Notes under the pieces: generated by a model
What the model was told of the DNA's origin: nothing
Seen by the model: only the letters and a program-made list of their open reading frames with translations
Databases searched by the model: none
NCBI RefSeq assembly: GCF_002257585.1
Contig: NZ_CP022743.1
Coordinates: forward strand, 3,224,001-3,288,000
From: Mucilaginibacter xinganensis
GTDB lineage: Bacteria; Bacteroidota; Bacteroidia; Sphingobacteriales; Sphingobacteriaceae
Length of the DNA stretch: 64,000 nt
Reading direction: 5' to 3'
Shown here: positions 36,262-43,895 of the stretch, piece after piece
Layout of the letters: each line of letters starts with the position of its first letter
Position numbering within the stretch: position 1 is the first letter of the stretch
Made by a program: the position numbers and the translations under genes

Positions 36262-36840
36262 ATGATCCCAACAACTCCTGTTGCGGTAAAGGATGGCATT
36301 GCCAACCCTGCTCCGCTTGGCCTGTGCGCCTTCGGCATGACCACTGTGCTGCTAAATCTTCATAACGCCGGCTTCTTCGAAATAAATTCAATGATCCTGG
36401 TCATGGGCATTTTTTATGGTGGACTGGCACAGGTAATTGCCGGGATCATCGAGGCAAAAAAGAACAACACCTTCGGGTTGACAGCCTTTACCTCTTACGG
36501 GTTCTTTTGGCTATCGCTGGTGGGATTGATGGTGATGCCCAAGCTGGGCTGGGCGACAAAACCTTCTGAAGGTGCCATGTGTGCCTACCTGGCCATGTGG
36601 GGCATATTTACCCTGTTCCTGTTTTTTGGTACACTTAAATTAAACCGCGCCCTGCAAATTGTATTTGCAACACTGGTGGTGTTATTCTTTCTGCTGGCTG
36701 CCGAACATGGTACCGGGAACGAGGCGATAGGGAAATTTGCCGGGTATGAAGGTATTATCTGCGGTGCTTCGGCAATTTATGCCGGTATGGCTAACGTTTT
36801 AAATGAAGTTTACGGCAAAACGGTATTACCTTTGGGATAA
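36262..36840 (+). CDS. satP: Acetate uptake transporter, SatP/YaaH family
   Basis: A 192-residue inner-membrane protein with six predicted helices and the family signature [14 protein letters not shown] at residues 14-27. Members transport acetate and succinate, coupled to protons. The length and helix spacing match E. coli SatP closely. It is divergent from gpmA and followed by an unrelated SRPBCC gene; nothing in the window shows its regulation. Confidence 0.9.
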   Translation: MIPTTPVAVKDGIANPAPLGLCAFGMTTVLLNLHNAGFFEINSMILVMGIFYGGLAQVIAGIIEAKKNNTFGLTAFTSYGFFWLSLVGLMVMPKLGWATKPSEGAMCAYLAMWGIFTLFLFFGTLKLNRALQIVFATLVVLFFLLAAEHGTGNEAIGKFAGYEGIICGASAIYAGMANVLNEVYGKTVLPLG

Positions 36841-36913
36841 AGCTTAATTTTACCGGCAGATATCAGCGGCGTTTAAATACCTTTACGCTCTTTTAACCGC
36901 AGGATCAATTTTA

Positions 36914-37300
36914 ATGAAAGACTTTAAAAAATACTACAAGCTTACTGCAACGCCCGAAGAGGTTTATACCGCGTTAACCAACCCGCTTACCATCGAACTG
37001 TGGACGGGCGAACCCGCCGAGATGACTACCGAGCCCGGCTCAGAGTTTTCAATGTGGGAAGGAAGCATTGTTGGCAAAAACCTGGAATTTGAAGAAAATA
37101 AAAAGATAGTTCAGCAGTGGTATTTTGACGGACTACCGGAGCAATCGCTGGTAACCATAAAGCTGCATCCCGACGGAAAAGATACCTCTGTTGAACTAAG
37201 GCATACCAATATTCCCGACGAAGAATTTGATGACATGGTGGATGGCTGGAACAGCAGCTATTTTGGTGCCCTGGCAGAGTTTTTTGAAGTAGAATTTTAA
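36914..37300 (+). CDS. SRPBCC (START/AHSA1-like) domain protein
   Basis: A 128-residue protein made of one SRPBCC domain, with the start KKYYKLTATPEEVYTALTNPLTIELWTGEPAEM and the C-terminal helix WNSSYFGALAEFF. Proteins of this fold bind hydrophobic ligands or act as Hsp90 co-chaperone-like domains; the AHSA1 branch is common in bacteria with no fixed function. No signal peptide. It is the last gene before the repeat-rich zone that starts at about 37470. Confidence 0.78.
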   Translation: MKDFKKYYKLTATPEEVYTALTNPLTIELWTGEPAEMTTEPGSEFSMWEGSIVGKNLEFEENKKIVQQWYFDGLPEQSLVTIKLHPDGKDTSVELRHTNIPDEEFDDMVDGWNSSYFGALAEFFEVEF

Positions 37301-37920
37301 TAAAAGTCCGGGCTTACCGTTCCATTTATCCCGGCGGAACACCCGGAACATTGTGAAACATGCTCATTATCAGCGTTTTTACTTTTAGTAAATTAACAAA
37401 TACCTGATAATCAAACAATTAGCAATACCGATTTGCATTTTCTAATGATTCGTCGATTTAATTAAGCAAAAACCGCGCCTCACCCGCTGCCCGCGCAGCG
37501 AAGAGAGGGTCGGCGAGCGAAGCGATGCCGGGGTGAGTCAACCGCCAATGCATTCACGCCAATGCAATTAGCTCAACATCCCGCGCAAAAAATCAACCAA
37601 AAACCGCAGCTCACCCTCTTTCCGCGCAGCGAAGAGAGGGTCGGCGAGCGAAGCGATGTCGGGGTGAGTCAACCCGCCAATGCATTGATGTAAACACCCC
37701 GCGCAAAAAAACTTAACGAAAGCCGCAGCTTACCCTCTTTCCGCGCAGCGGAGAGAGGGTCGGCGAGCGAAGCGATGTCGGGGTGAGTCAACCCGCCAAT
37801 GCATTCACGCCAGTACATTCCCCCGCACAAAACCTCAACCACATTAACTACCCACTGACAAAACAGTGTCAGCACTTTTGCCGTTGCAACCACTTAAATT
37901 TGTGGTAAACGTTATCTCCA
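37301..37920. other. Gene-free region carrying REP-like array 1
   Basis: No gene is seen in these 620 bases. The first 160 bases are ordinary intergenic sequence; the rest is the REP-like array described separately, which runs up to about 100 bases before the AAA ATPase gene. Confidence 0.5.
37469..37811 (+). repeat. REP-like tandem array 1, three copies
   Basis: Three copies of about 118 bases, each with the block CACCCTCTTTCCGCGCAGCG, then AGAGAGGGTCGGCGAGCGAAG and GTCGGGGTGAG, plus a spacer ending in GCCAATGCATTCACGCC. Inside each unit CCCTCTTTCCGC pairs with GCGG(A/G)AGAGAGGG and the outer CTCACC pairs with GGTGAG, giving a cruciform-capable palindrome. It lies directly upstream of the AAA ATPase gene. 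Confidence 0.85.
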
Positions 37921-39342
37921 ATGACCATCACCCCCACTTCCGAACGGCCGCCCGTCATCGAACAGCTGCGCGCCGAAAGCCGCGGACTGCCCCTCCGCCC
38001 CGCTAAAAGAATAAAAAGTAACCGGCGCGTCCGCCCCACGCCCGACGACTGCCGCCGCCTGTTTACCATCGAGAACGGCAACCGCTGGCTGGAGCTGGCC
38101 CGGCGCGAACCCGAAGCAAAAATGCTGCTTGGCGAGCTCTGGCACCAGAACGAGCTGTGTATGCTATTCGCCGATACCAATATCGGCAAATCCGTACTGG
38201 CCGTGCAGATTGGCGAAGCAATTGCACGCGGTCAGGACATCGCCCCTTTTGCCTGCCAGGCACCGCCAGCCCGGGTGCTCTACATCGATTTCGAACTGAG
38301 CCAGGCCCAGTTTGGACTGCGGTACAGCAATGGAGACGCCGATCACCGGTTTTCGGAGAACTTTTTCCGTGCCCAGTACAATTTCACAGCCGACCCGCCG
38401 CCAAATATCGACGAAAACGACCTGCTGATTGCCGCCATTGAGTATAAAGTAAACCAATGTAAGGCGTCCGTGCTCATAATTGATAACATCACCTGCCTGC
38501 GCGGCGGCACCGAAAACTCGGCAGTGGCCCTTGCGCTCATGAAAAGCCTCAAGGCGTTAAAAACCGAACACAACCTGTCTATCCTCGTGCTGGCGCATAC
38601 CCCCAAACGGCGCAACGCCACGCAACCCATCAGCGCCGACGACCTGCACGGCAGCAAGCTGCTCATCAACTTTGCCGACAGCGCCTTCGCCATCGGTAAA
38701 AGCACCCTCGACCCGGACCTCTGTTACCTGAAGCAGGTGAAGCAGCGCAACACCCGGCAGCGTTACGGCGCGGACAATGTATGCCTGTGCCGCATCCAAA
38801 AACCCGGCGCGTTTTTGCATTTCGCTTTCGAAGGTCACAGCCCCGAACGCCTGCACCTGCTTACCCGCACCGCCACAGACCGCCGCGAACTGGCCCATAA
38901 AATAACTGCCCTCTCCGCAGCAGGCTACAGCCAGCGCGACATTGCCGACCGGTTAAACATCAGCCTGACTACCGTAAACAGGCTCCTCCACAGCAGTCCT
39001 TCGGATGCCTTTGAACCTATGGACAGTGAACAAAATGAAACTGCAAATGACGTAATGATCAATGCCTCGATAACCAATGACTTAATGACTGATACCACAA
39101 TAACCAATGACTTAATGACTAATGACATAATGATCAATGACCCGATAACTAATGACAAAAAAGTAACGGGCATTGCGATAAAAGGTCCCGCGCGGATCAG
39201 GGACGCAGCAGCAATTGATCAGCTGCTCTCCCCTGCGCTGCTGGATCACATCAAACGAACGGCGAACCGCGAAAACACTATCCCGGAAAAACGGGACCCC
39301 CTCCCCGCGCGTCATTGCGAGGAACGAAGCAACCGCTACTAA
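37921..39342 (+). CDS. AAA ATPase with C-terminal HTH (RepA/DnaB-like ATPase family)
   Basis: A 473-residue ATPase of the RecA/AAA_25-like kind. The P-loop is ADTNIGKS at about 84-91 (first Gly of the Walker A replaced by Ala), Walker B is VLIIDNI near residue 182, and GSKLL and ELSQAQ-type segments follow. An HTH of the resolvase/sigma type lies at about 333-360 (GYSQRDIADRLNISLTTVNRLL). The C-terminal region is low-complexity, with repeats of ITNDLMT/IMIND type, and the last residues RHCEERSNRY are encoded by a REP element. The gene is richer in G+C than its surroundings and lies between two REP arrays. Replication-initiator-like proteins of mobile elements share this layout; a transferred origin is inference. 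Confidence 0.72.
   Translation: MTITPTSERPPVIEQLRAESRGLPLRPAKRIKSNRRVRPTPDDCRRLFTIENGNRWLELARREPEAKMLLGELWHQNELCMLFADTNIGKSVLAVQIGEAIARGQDIAPFACQAPPARVLYIDFELSQAQFGLRYSNGDADHRFSENFFRAQYNFTADPPPNIDENDLLIAAIEYKVNQCKASVLIIDNITCLRGGTENSAVALALMKSLKALKTEHNLSILVLAHTPKRRNATQPISADDLHGSKLLINFADSAFAIGKSTLDPDLCYLKQVKQRNTRQRYGADNVCLCRIQKPGAFLHFAFEGHSPERLHLLTRTATDRRELAHKITALSAAGYSQRDIADRLNISLTTVNRLLHSSPSDAFEPMDSEQNETANDVMINASITNDLMTDTTITNDLMTNDIMINDPITNDKKVTGIAIKGPARIRDAAAIDQLLSPALLDHIKRTANRENTIPEKRDPLPARHCEERSNRY
39051..39160 (+). repeat. Degenerate tandem repeat inside the AAA ATPase gene
   Basis: Units of about 18-45 bases containing ATAACCAATGACTTAATGAC recur several times and encode a variable Ile/Thr/Asn/Asp/Met-rich linker. 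The pattern is typical of slipped-strand expansion. Confidence 0.65.
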
Positions 39343-39504
39343 GGACAATCAGGAACCTTTAAGCCGATGGTAACCGTACAGCCAGCCACTCCCCGGATAC
39401 CTACCAGCAGGCCCGATCAGTTACCACATTGCTTTTAACTCCCGTACATGCATACCGTAGAGATTGCTTCGAAGCTGTTGCAGGCAACCAGCCTCGCAAT
39501 GACG
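39310..39504 (+). repeat. REP half-sites: CGTCATTGCGAGG element, two inverted copies
   Basis: One copy begins CGTCATTGCGAGGAACGAAG (39310-39335) and includes the 3' end of the AAA ATPase gene. An inverted copy (AGATTGCTTC ... CCTCGCAATGACG) lies at 39461-39504. The family is different from the arrays at 37469 and 39518. Confidence 0.7.
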
Positions 39505-40535
39505 GGTAAGCTGGTACCGCCCCGCTTTCTCCCGTTGAAAAACAAAAAAAAATCTTTTTCTCACCTCTTTACCGCTTGCGGAAGAGAGGTCGGACAGCGA
39601 AGCGCCTCCGGGTGAGTCCACTATGCGCCGGGACATTTACGCCCCGCTTTCTCCCGTCAAAAAAGAAAAAAATCTTTTCTCACCTCTTTACCGCTTGCGG
39701 AAGAGAGGTCGGACAGCGAAGCGCCTCCGGGTGAGTCCACTATGCGCCGGGACATTTACGCCCCGCTTTCTCCCGTCAAAAAAGAAAAAAAATCTTTTCT
39801 CACCTCTTTACCGCTTGCGGAAGAGAGGTCGGACAGCGAAGCGCCTCCGGGTGAGTCCACTATGCGCCGGGACATTTACGCCCCGCTTTCTCCCGTTGAA
39901 AAAAAGAAAAAAATCCTTTTTCTCACCTCTTTACCGCTTGCGGAAGAGAGGTCGGACAGCGAAGCGCCTCCGGGTGAGTCCACTATGCGCCGGGACATTT
40001 ACGCCCCGCTCTCTCCCGTCGAAAAAAGAAAAAAAATCTTTTTTCTCACCTCTTTACCGCTTGCGGAAGAGAGGTCGGACAGCGAAGCGCCTCCGGGTGA
40101 GTCCACTATGCGCCGGGACATTTACGCCCCGCTTTCTCCCGTCGAAAAAAGAAAAAAATCTTTTTTTACCTCTTTCCCGCTTGCGGAAGAGAGGTCGGAC
40201 AGCGAAGCGTCTCCGGGTGAGTCCACTATGCGCCGGGACATTTACGCCCCGCTTTCTCCCGTCGAAAAAAAGAAAAAAATCCTTTTCTCACCTCTTTACC
40301 GCTTGCGGAAGAGAGGTCGGACAGCGAAGCGCCTCCGGGTGAGTCCACTATGCGCCCGGACATTTACGCCCCGCTTTCTCCCGTCGAAAAAAAGAAAAAA
40401 ATCCTTTTCTCACCTCTTTACCGCTTGCGGAAGAGAGGTCGGACAGCGAAGCGCCTCCGGGTGAGTCCACTATACGCCGGGACATTTACACCCCGCCCAA
40501 CAAAAACAATTTCCAAACCCATTACCCCCAACACC
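39343..40535. other. Gene-free region carrying REP-like array 2
   Basis: Nothing in these 1193 bases looks like a real gene; long open frames in the array are products of its near-120-base period. The array is described separately. Confidence 0.5.
39518..40495 (+). repeat. REP-like tandem array 2, eight copies
   Basis: Eight copies start at about 39561, 39680, 39800, 39923, 40046, 40166, 40288 and 40410, with periods of 119-123 bases. The core is TCACCTCTTTACCGCTTGCG followed by GAAGAGAGGTCGGACAGCG, AAGCGCCTCC and GGGTGAG, then a spacer (TCCACTATGCGCCGGGACATTTACGCC) and an A-rich tract of varying length that accounts for most of the period differences. Copy six has ACC(C)CGC and GCGTCTCC variants. 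The palindrome design is the same as in array 1, with different loop and flank sequence. Confidence 0.9.
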
Positions 40536-40970
40536 ATGACCAACGAATTCACCACTTATTGCAGCCATTACTACCACCTCACCCGGCTGTTTGAAGCGCG
40601 CAACCAACATTTTAACAACCTGTTAAACGATGCCCCGCCCTACACCCGCCAAAACAAGGTGAGCGACCTGGACGCCATCATCAGCTATAACCGCAAGGTA
40701 CACGCCGCCAAAGCCAAAGCCGACAAAACTTTTAAGGACCTCACCGAAACAGGGCACACCATCCTGGCCATTATGCAGTATTTTGACATCCAGCCCCGCG
40801 CCGTGCTCACCGGCCAGGTCCCCGGCGAAATGGAGTACGAGGTTTGGGCCAATGAAAAGGGCCAGGTTTTTATCGGCAAGATCCGTGACCTTCCGAAAGA
40901 GCCGGATAACCCCAATATGATCCATCTGAAATGTTGGAAGGCTGGTAAGGACGATGATGAGGATGAATGA
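40536..40970 (+). CDS. Hypothetical protein beside the REP array
   Basis: A 144-residue protein from the ATG at 40536; an upstream frame running through the repeats is open only because of the repeat period. It opens TNEFTTYCSHYYHLTRLFEARN and ends in an acidic tail (GKDDDEDE). I do not recognise a domain. Its G+C-rich codons match the AAA ATPase rather than the chromosomal neighbours, and together they may form one element. The last third and its downstream sequence recur, degraded, at 43516-43850. Confidence 0.6.
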   Translation: MTNEFTTYCSHYYHLTRLFEARNQHFNNLLNDAPPYTRQNKVSDLDAIISYNRKVHAAKAKADKTFKDLTETGHTILAIMQYFDIQPRAVLTGQVPGEMEYEVWANEKGQVFIGKIRDLPKEPDNPNMIHLKCWKAGKDDDEDE

Positions 40971-41390
40971 TAGTCGTATGCTAACCACTGCCAACTACCC
41001 GCTAAAAACTGCCTGTTTATTTTCATAGGGTTCCACGCCGGTAGAAGCGTGGCCGGGCTATCCGCTCATACGGCACGGGCCTTAGGCGCAAATTCTGCAT
41101 ACCACAAGCATGCTTCAAAATCACCACCAACTGCCCACTACAAACTGCCCACTCATTCAGGGCCGGTATCCGCTGCTATCCCTAACCCGGCATTTTGCTG
41201 CATAGCAGGCGGGACACTTAGCAGGCGGAGCACGAGAAGCCAACTTCTTTTACCTGCCCGGATACGCGCTAGAGGGTGGTGTAAAGCCCTTTCGACAGCT
41301 GAGGGATTAAATATCCATTAAATATTTTTATCAAAAAGAAAATACCTCCTGTTTTATGCGTACCTTGTGTACTTATTAATATATAATATA
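40971..41390. other. Intergenic repeat-like region before the cold-shock gene
   Basis: This 420-base stretch holds a sequence beginning GGGTTCCACGCCGGTAGAAG, followed by GCTATCCGCTCATACGGC and CCGGTATCCGCTGCTATCCC, that recurs at 43665-43830. The last 90 bases, rich in A and T, presumably contain the cold-shock promoter. No gene was identified. Confidence 0.6.
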
Positions 41391-41582
41391 ATGCAACAAG
41401 GAACAGTAAAATTTTTTAATGAAACAAAAGGCTTCGGATTTATTACACCTAACAATGGTGGAAGCGAGATTTTTGTTCACTCCAGCGGCCTGATTGACAA
41501 CATTCGCGAGAACAGTGTTGTTAGCTTTGATGTTGAAGAGGGCCGTAAGGGACCTAACGCAGTAAATGTACAAATAGCTTAA
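41391..41582 (+). CDS. Cold-shock domain protein (CspA family)
   Basis: A 63-residue single cold-shock domain with RNP1 KGFGFIT and RNP2 IFVHSSGL, an RNA chaperone that binds single-stranded nucleic acid. The ATG at 41391 was chosen because it gives the normal family start (MQQGTVKFFNETKGFG); the frame is open for eight more codons upstream. An intrinsic terminator follows the stop by about 20 bases, so it is a monocistronic gene. Confidence 0.93.
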   Translation: MQQGTVKFFNETKGFGFITPNNGGSEIFVHSSGLIDNIRENSVVSFDVEEGRKGPNAVNVQIA

Positions 41583-41603
41583 TACCTATAAAAATTATTG
41601 TGG

Positions 41604-41636
41604 GCATCCTCCTTTACCGGGAGGATGCTTTTTTTT
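41604..41636 (+). terminator. Rho-independent terminator after the cold-shock gene
   Basis: A 9-bp stem GCATCCTCC/GGAGGATGC with a 7-base loop is followed by eight or nine T residues. Confidence 0.9.
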
Positions 41637-41688
41637 TACTTTAAATCCTAATCTGCACTTACATTTGTGTTTGCAGAAGGGACTGATC

Positions 41689-43242
41689 ATGAAAATGGAA
41701 AAAGAAATTAAGAACGAAGAGCTTAAAATAGAACTACGAACCCTCACCAAGGACGATTATTTGGGCTTAAAAGCTTCAATGATAGAAGCCTATTCAGAAT
41801 GGGAAGGCGCATCCTATTGGGGCGAAACACATATCACGCAACTTGTTAATATATTTCCTGAAGGCCAGATCTGTATTTTAGTTAACGGTGCAATTGCCGG
41901 CTGCGCCCTCTCGCTGATAGTTGATTATGACAAATTTGGTGACAACCATAGCTACGCGCAAATAACCGGTAACTATACCTTTTCAACACATGATGAAGAC
42001 GGAGATGTGTTATACGGCATTGATTTTTTCGTACATCCCGAGTACCGGGGGATGCGTATAGGAAGAAGGTTATATGATGCGCGGAAGGAAATTTGTGAAC
42101 GGCATAACTTGCGGGCGATAATTGCAGGGGGACGGATCCCTAAATACAAGGATTATGCGGATAAGCTTACGCCTAAAGCCTACCTGGAAAAGGTAAAAGG
42201 TAAGGAAATCTACGATCCTACGCTATCATTTCAATTAGCTAATGATTTTCACGTACGAAAGATCTTAAAAGGCTATTTGCCGGGAGATACGCAGTCGTTG
42301 GAATATGCGTCGTTGTTAGAGTGGAATAACATTTATTACAACGAGGAAGCGGCACATATCAACTCTAAAAAATCTATTATCCGGTTAGGGTTAGTACAAT
42401 GGCAAATGCGGCCATTCGAGAGCATGGAGTCGTTGTGCGAACAAATCGAATTTTTTGTTGACGTGATCAGCGACTATCAAAGTGATTTTGTCTTATTTCC
42501 GGAACTGTTTAACGCGCCGTTGATGACAGCCTATAATCACTTAAGCGGAGCCGGGGCAATGCGCGAAATAGCCAATTTCACTATTCCGTTGCGTGACAAA
42601 TTTATTGAGTATGCCATTAGTTATAACATTAATATTATAACGGGCAGTATGCCCTACCTGGACAACGGAGTGCTGCAAAATGTGGGGTATCTTTGCCGCA
42701 GGGACGGTTCATATGAAATGTACCGCAAAATTCACCTAACGCCGGCTGAACAAAGTGCATGGGGAATGGTTGGCGGAGATCAAATTGCTACTTATGACAC
42801 GGATTGCGGTAAAATAGGCATATTGATTTGTTACGATGTGGAATTCCCGGAACTGCCCCGCCTTTTGGCAGAACAGGGTATGCAAATTCTGTTTGTACCT
42901 TTTATGACAGACACCCAAAACGGTTATACCCGGGTTAGGAGCTGCGCCCAGGCCAGGGCTATTGAAAACGAGTGTTATGTAGCTATAGCCGGCAGTGTAG
43001 GTAACTTACCTAAAGTCCATAACATGGATATACAATATGCGCAGTCTGCCGTTTTTACGCCTTCTGATTTTTCATTCCCCACTAATGGCATCAAAGCAGA
43101 AGCTACACCTAATACTGAAACAACACTGATTGCCGATGTTGATGTGGATTTATTAAAGGAGCTTCATAACTTCGGTGCAGTTAGAAACCTCAAAGACAGA
43201 AGACTGGATATTTATAAAATCGTTAATAAAAGCAAGAAATAG
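41689..43242 (+). CDS. GNAT-nitrilase fusion (acetyltransferase plus carbon-nitrogen hydrolase)
   Basis: A 517-residue two-domain protein from the ATG at 41689, preceded by a GAAGGGA-type ribosome-binding site; a TTG eight codons earlier is also in frame but less likely. The N-terminal GNAT domain (about 15-195) has RGMRIGRRL as its acyl-CoA loop. The C-terminal nitrilase-superfamily domain (about 230-505) has the full triad: Glu272 (LFPELF), Lys347 (YRKIHLTP) and Cys381 (LICYDVEFPE). Such fusions are known, but the reaction is not settled; one possibility is acylation and amide hydrolysis of a shared substrate. The gene lies between the cold-shock gene and the duplicated region. Confidence 0.88.
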   Translation: MKMEKEIKNEELKIELRTLTKDDYLGLKASMIEAYSEWEGASYWGETHITQLVNIFPEGQICILVNGAIAGCALSLIVDYDKFGDNHSYAQITGNYTFSTHDEDGDVLYGIDFFVHPEYRGMRIGRRLYDARKEICERHNLRAIIAGGRIPKYKDYADKLTPKAYLEKVKGKEIYDPTLSFQLANDFHVRKILKGYLPGDTQSLEYASLLEWNNIYYNEEAAHINSKKSIIRLGLVQWQMRPFESMESLCEQIEFFVDVISDYQSDFVLFPELFNAPLMTAYNHLSGAGAMREIANFTIPLRDKFIEYAISYNINIITGSMPYLDNGVLQNVGYLCRRDGSYEMYRKIHLTPAEQSAWGMVGGDQIATYDTDCGKIGILICYDVEFPELPRLLAEQGMQILFVPFMTDTQNGYTRVRSCAQARAIENECYVAIAGSVGNLPKVHNMDIQYAQSAVFTPSDFSFPTNGIKAEATPNTETTLIADVDVDLLKELHNFGAVRNLKDRRLDIYKIVNKSKK

Positions 43243-43282
43243 TATATCGGAGCACCCCGGCCTGGTCAAGCGTCTCCTCACG

Positions 43283-43369
43283 GGTCGAAGTTTAGCAACT
43301 TCGACCTAAAATATAACAAGCATTCTGCTTGTCTGTAAACAAAAAGCCCCGCTACATCGCAAAAGCGAT
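43283..43369 (+). repeat. Three consecutive perfect hairpins
   Basis: GGTCGAAGTT/AACTTCGACC with a 4-base loop (43283-43306), ACAAGCA/TGCTTGT with a 3-base loop (43316-43332), and ATCGC/GCGAT with an AAAA loop (43356-43369). They follow the GNAT-nitrilase gene; one may serve as its terminator, although the T tracts are short. Confidence 0.6.
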
Positions 43370-43426
43370 ATTGTAATTGAGACATTTGAACCGGCGGCGG
43401 GCACAAAAGCCCTTCAGCCTTTCATT

Positions 43427-43500
43427 TTATCTGCTGCCCCGTTTTAAAGTGATCACCGCAACTTCGGGCCACATACCTATCTGGCCCTTCAAGCTTAAAA
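43427..43500 (-). pseudogene. Duplicate of the metallophosphoesterase gene's last codons (left direct repeat)
   Basis: About 74 bases match 49331-49405 with four or five mismatches and in the same orientation. On the minus strand it reads in frame to a stop with the residues KGQIGMWPEVAVITLKRGSR, as in the intact gene, but has no upstream gene body. It flanks the 43.5-49.3 kb region with the intact copy on the other side. Confidence 0.8.
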
Positions 43501-43515
43501 ACACTCCCCTTGGCG

Positions 43516-43850
43516 CGATGCCGCGACCTGCCGAAAGAACCGGAGAACCCCAATATGATCCCTCTTAAGTGTTGGGATGCTCTGGTAAGGAAGATGACGA
43601 GGATGATTAATGCGTTATGCTAACCGCTGCCAACTGCCCACTAAAAACTACCTTCTGATTTTCATAGGGTTCCACGCCGGTAGAAGCGTGGCCGGGCTCT
43701 CCGCTCATACGGCTGCAGGCATTAGGCGCAAAGGCCGGTATCCGCTGCTATCCCTAACCCGGCATTTTGCTGCACGGCAGGTGGGCTACCTGAACGCGGA
43801 GCATGAGTAGCCAACCGCTTTTGCCTGCCCGGATATCCTCGCGATAGAGG
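43516..43850 (+). repeat. Degenerate second copy of the 40878-41275 region
   Basis: The first part (to about 43609) repeats the last codons of the 40536 gene with changes (PKEPDNPNMI versus PKEPENPNMI) and a frame shift. The rest repeats the downstream sequence (GGGTTCCACGCCGGTAGAAG and the following palindromic stretch). The source copy has about 70 extra bases at 41091-41160. It is a broken partial duplicate and has no start codon of its own. Confidence 0.8.
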
Positions 43851-43895
43851 AGTAATAAAATTATAATTAACAGTGATTAGCGCTCATTAAAAACA

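Larger units (their letters stand above)
43243..43895. other. Gene-free mosaic of duplicated gene ends
   Basis: This 653-base stretch contains three perfect hairpins (43283-43369), a copy of the 3' end of the metallophosphoesterase gene (43427-43500) and a copy of the 3' end and downstream region of the 40536 gene (43516-43850), in that order. It ends immediately before the AT-rich signalling module. Confidence 0.7.

Noticed and set aside
39623..40464. Long open frames (about 240 codons each) running through the eight-copy array in two frames.
   Set aside because: They arise because the unit length is close to a multiple of three and contains no stops; both frames are open over the same DNA and the unit is a palindromic REP-type sequence. 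No start context or codon bias supports a protein.
39518..40495. CRISPR array.
   Set aside because: Units are about 120 bases with nearly identical 'spacers', unlike 25-40 base repeats with unique spacers, and no cas genes are present.
40350..40535. N-terminal extension of the 40536 gene through the repeat array.
   Set aside because: The extension lies in REP sequence; the ATG at 40536 follows the array and begins the protein-like codon pattern.
43283..43369. Retron or group II intron RNA near the hairpin trio.
   Set aside because: No reverse transcriptase or msd-like flanking structure is present in the neighbourhood.
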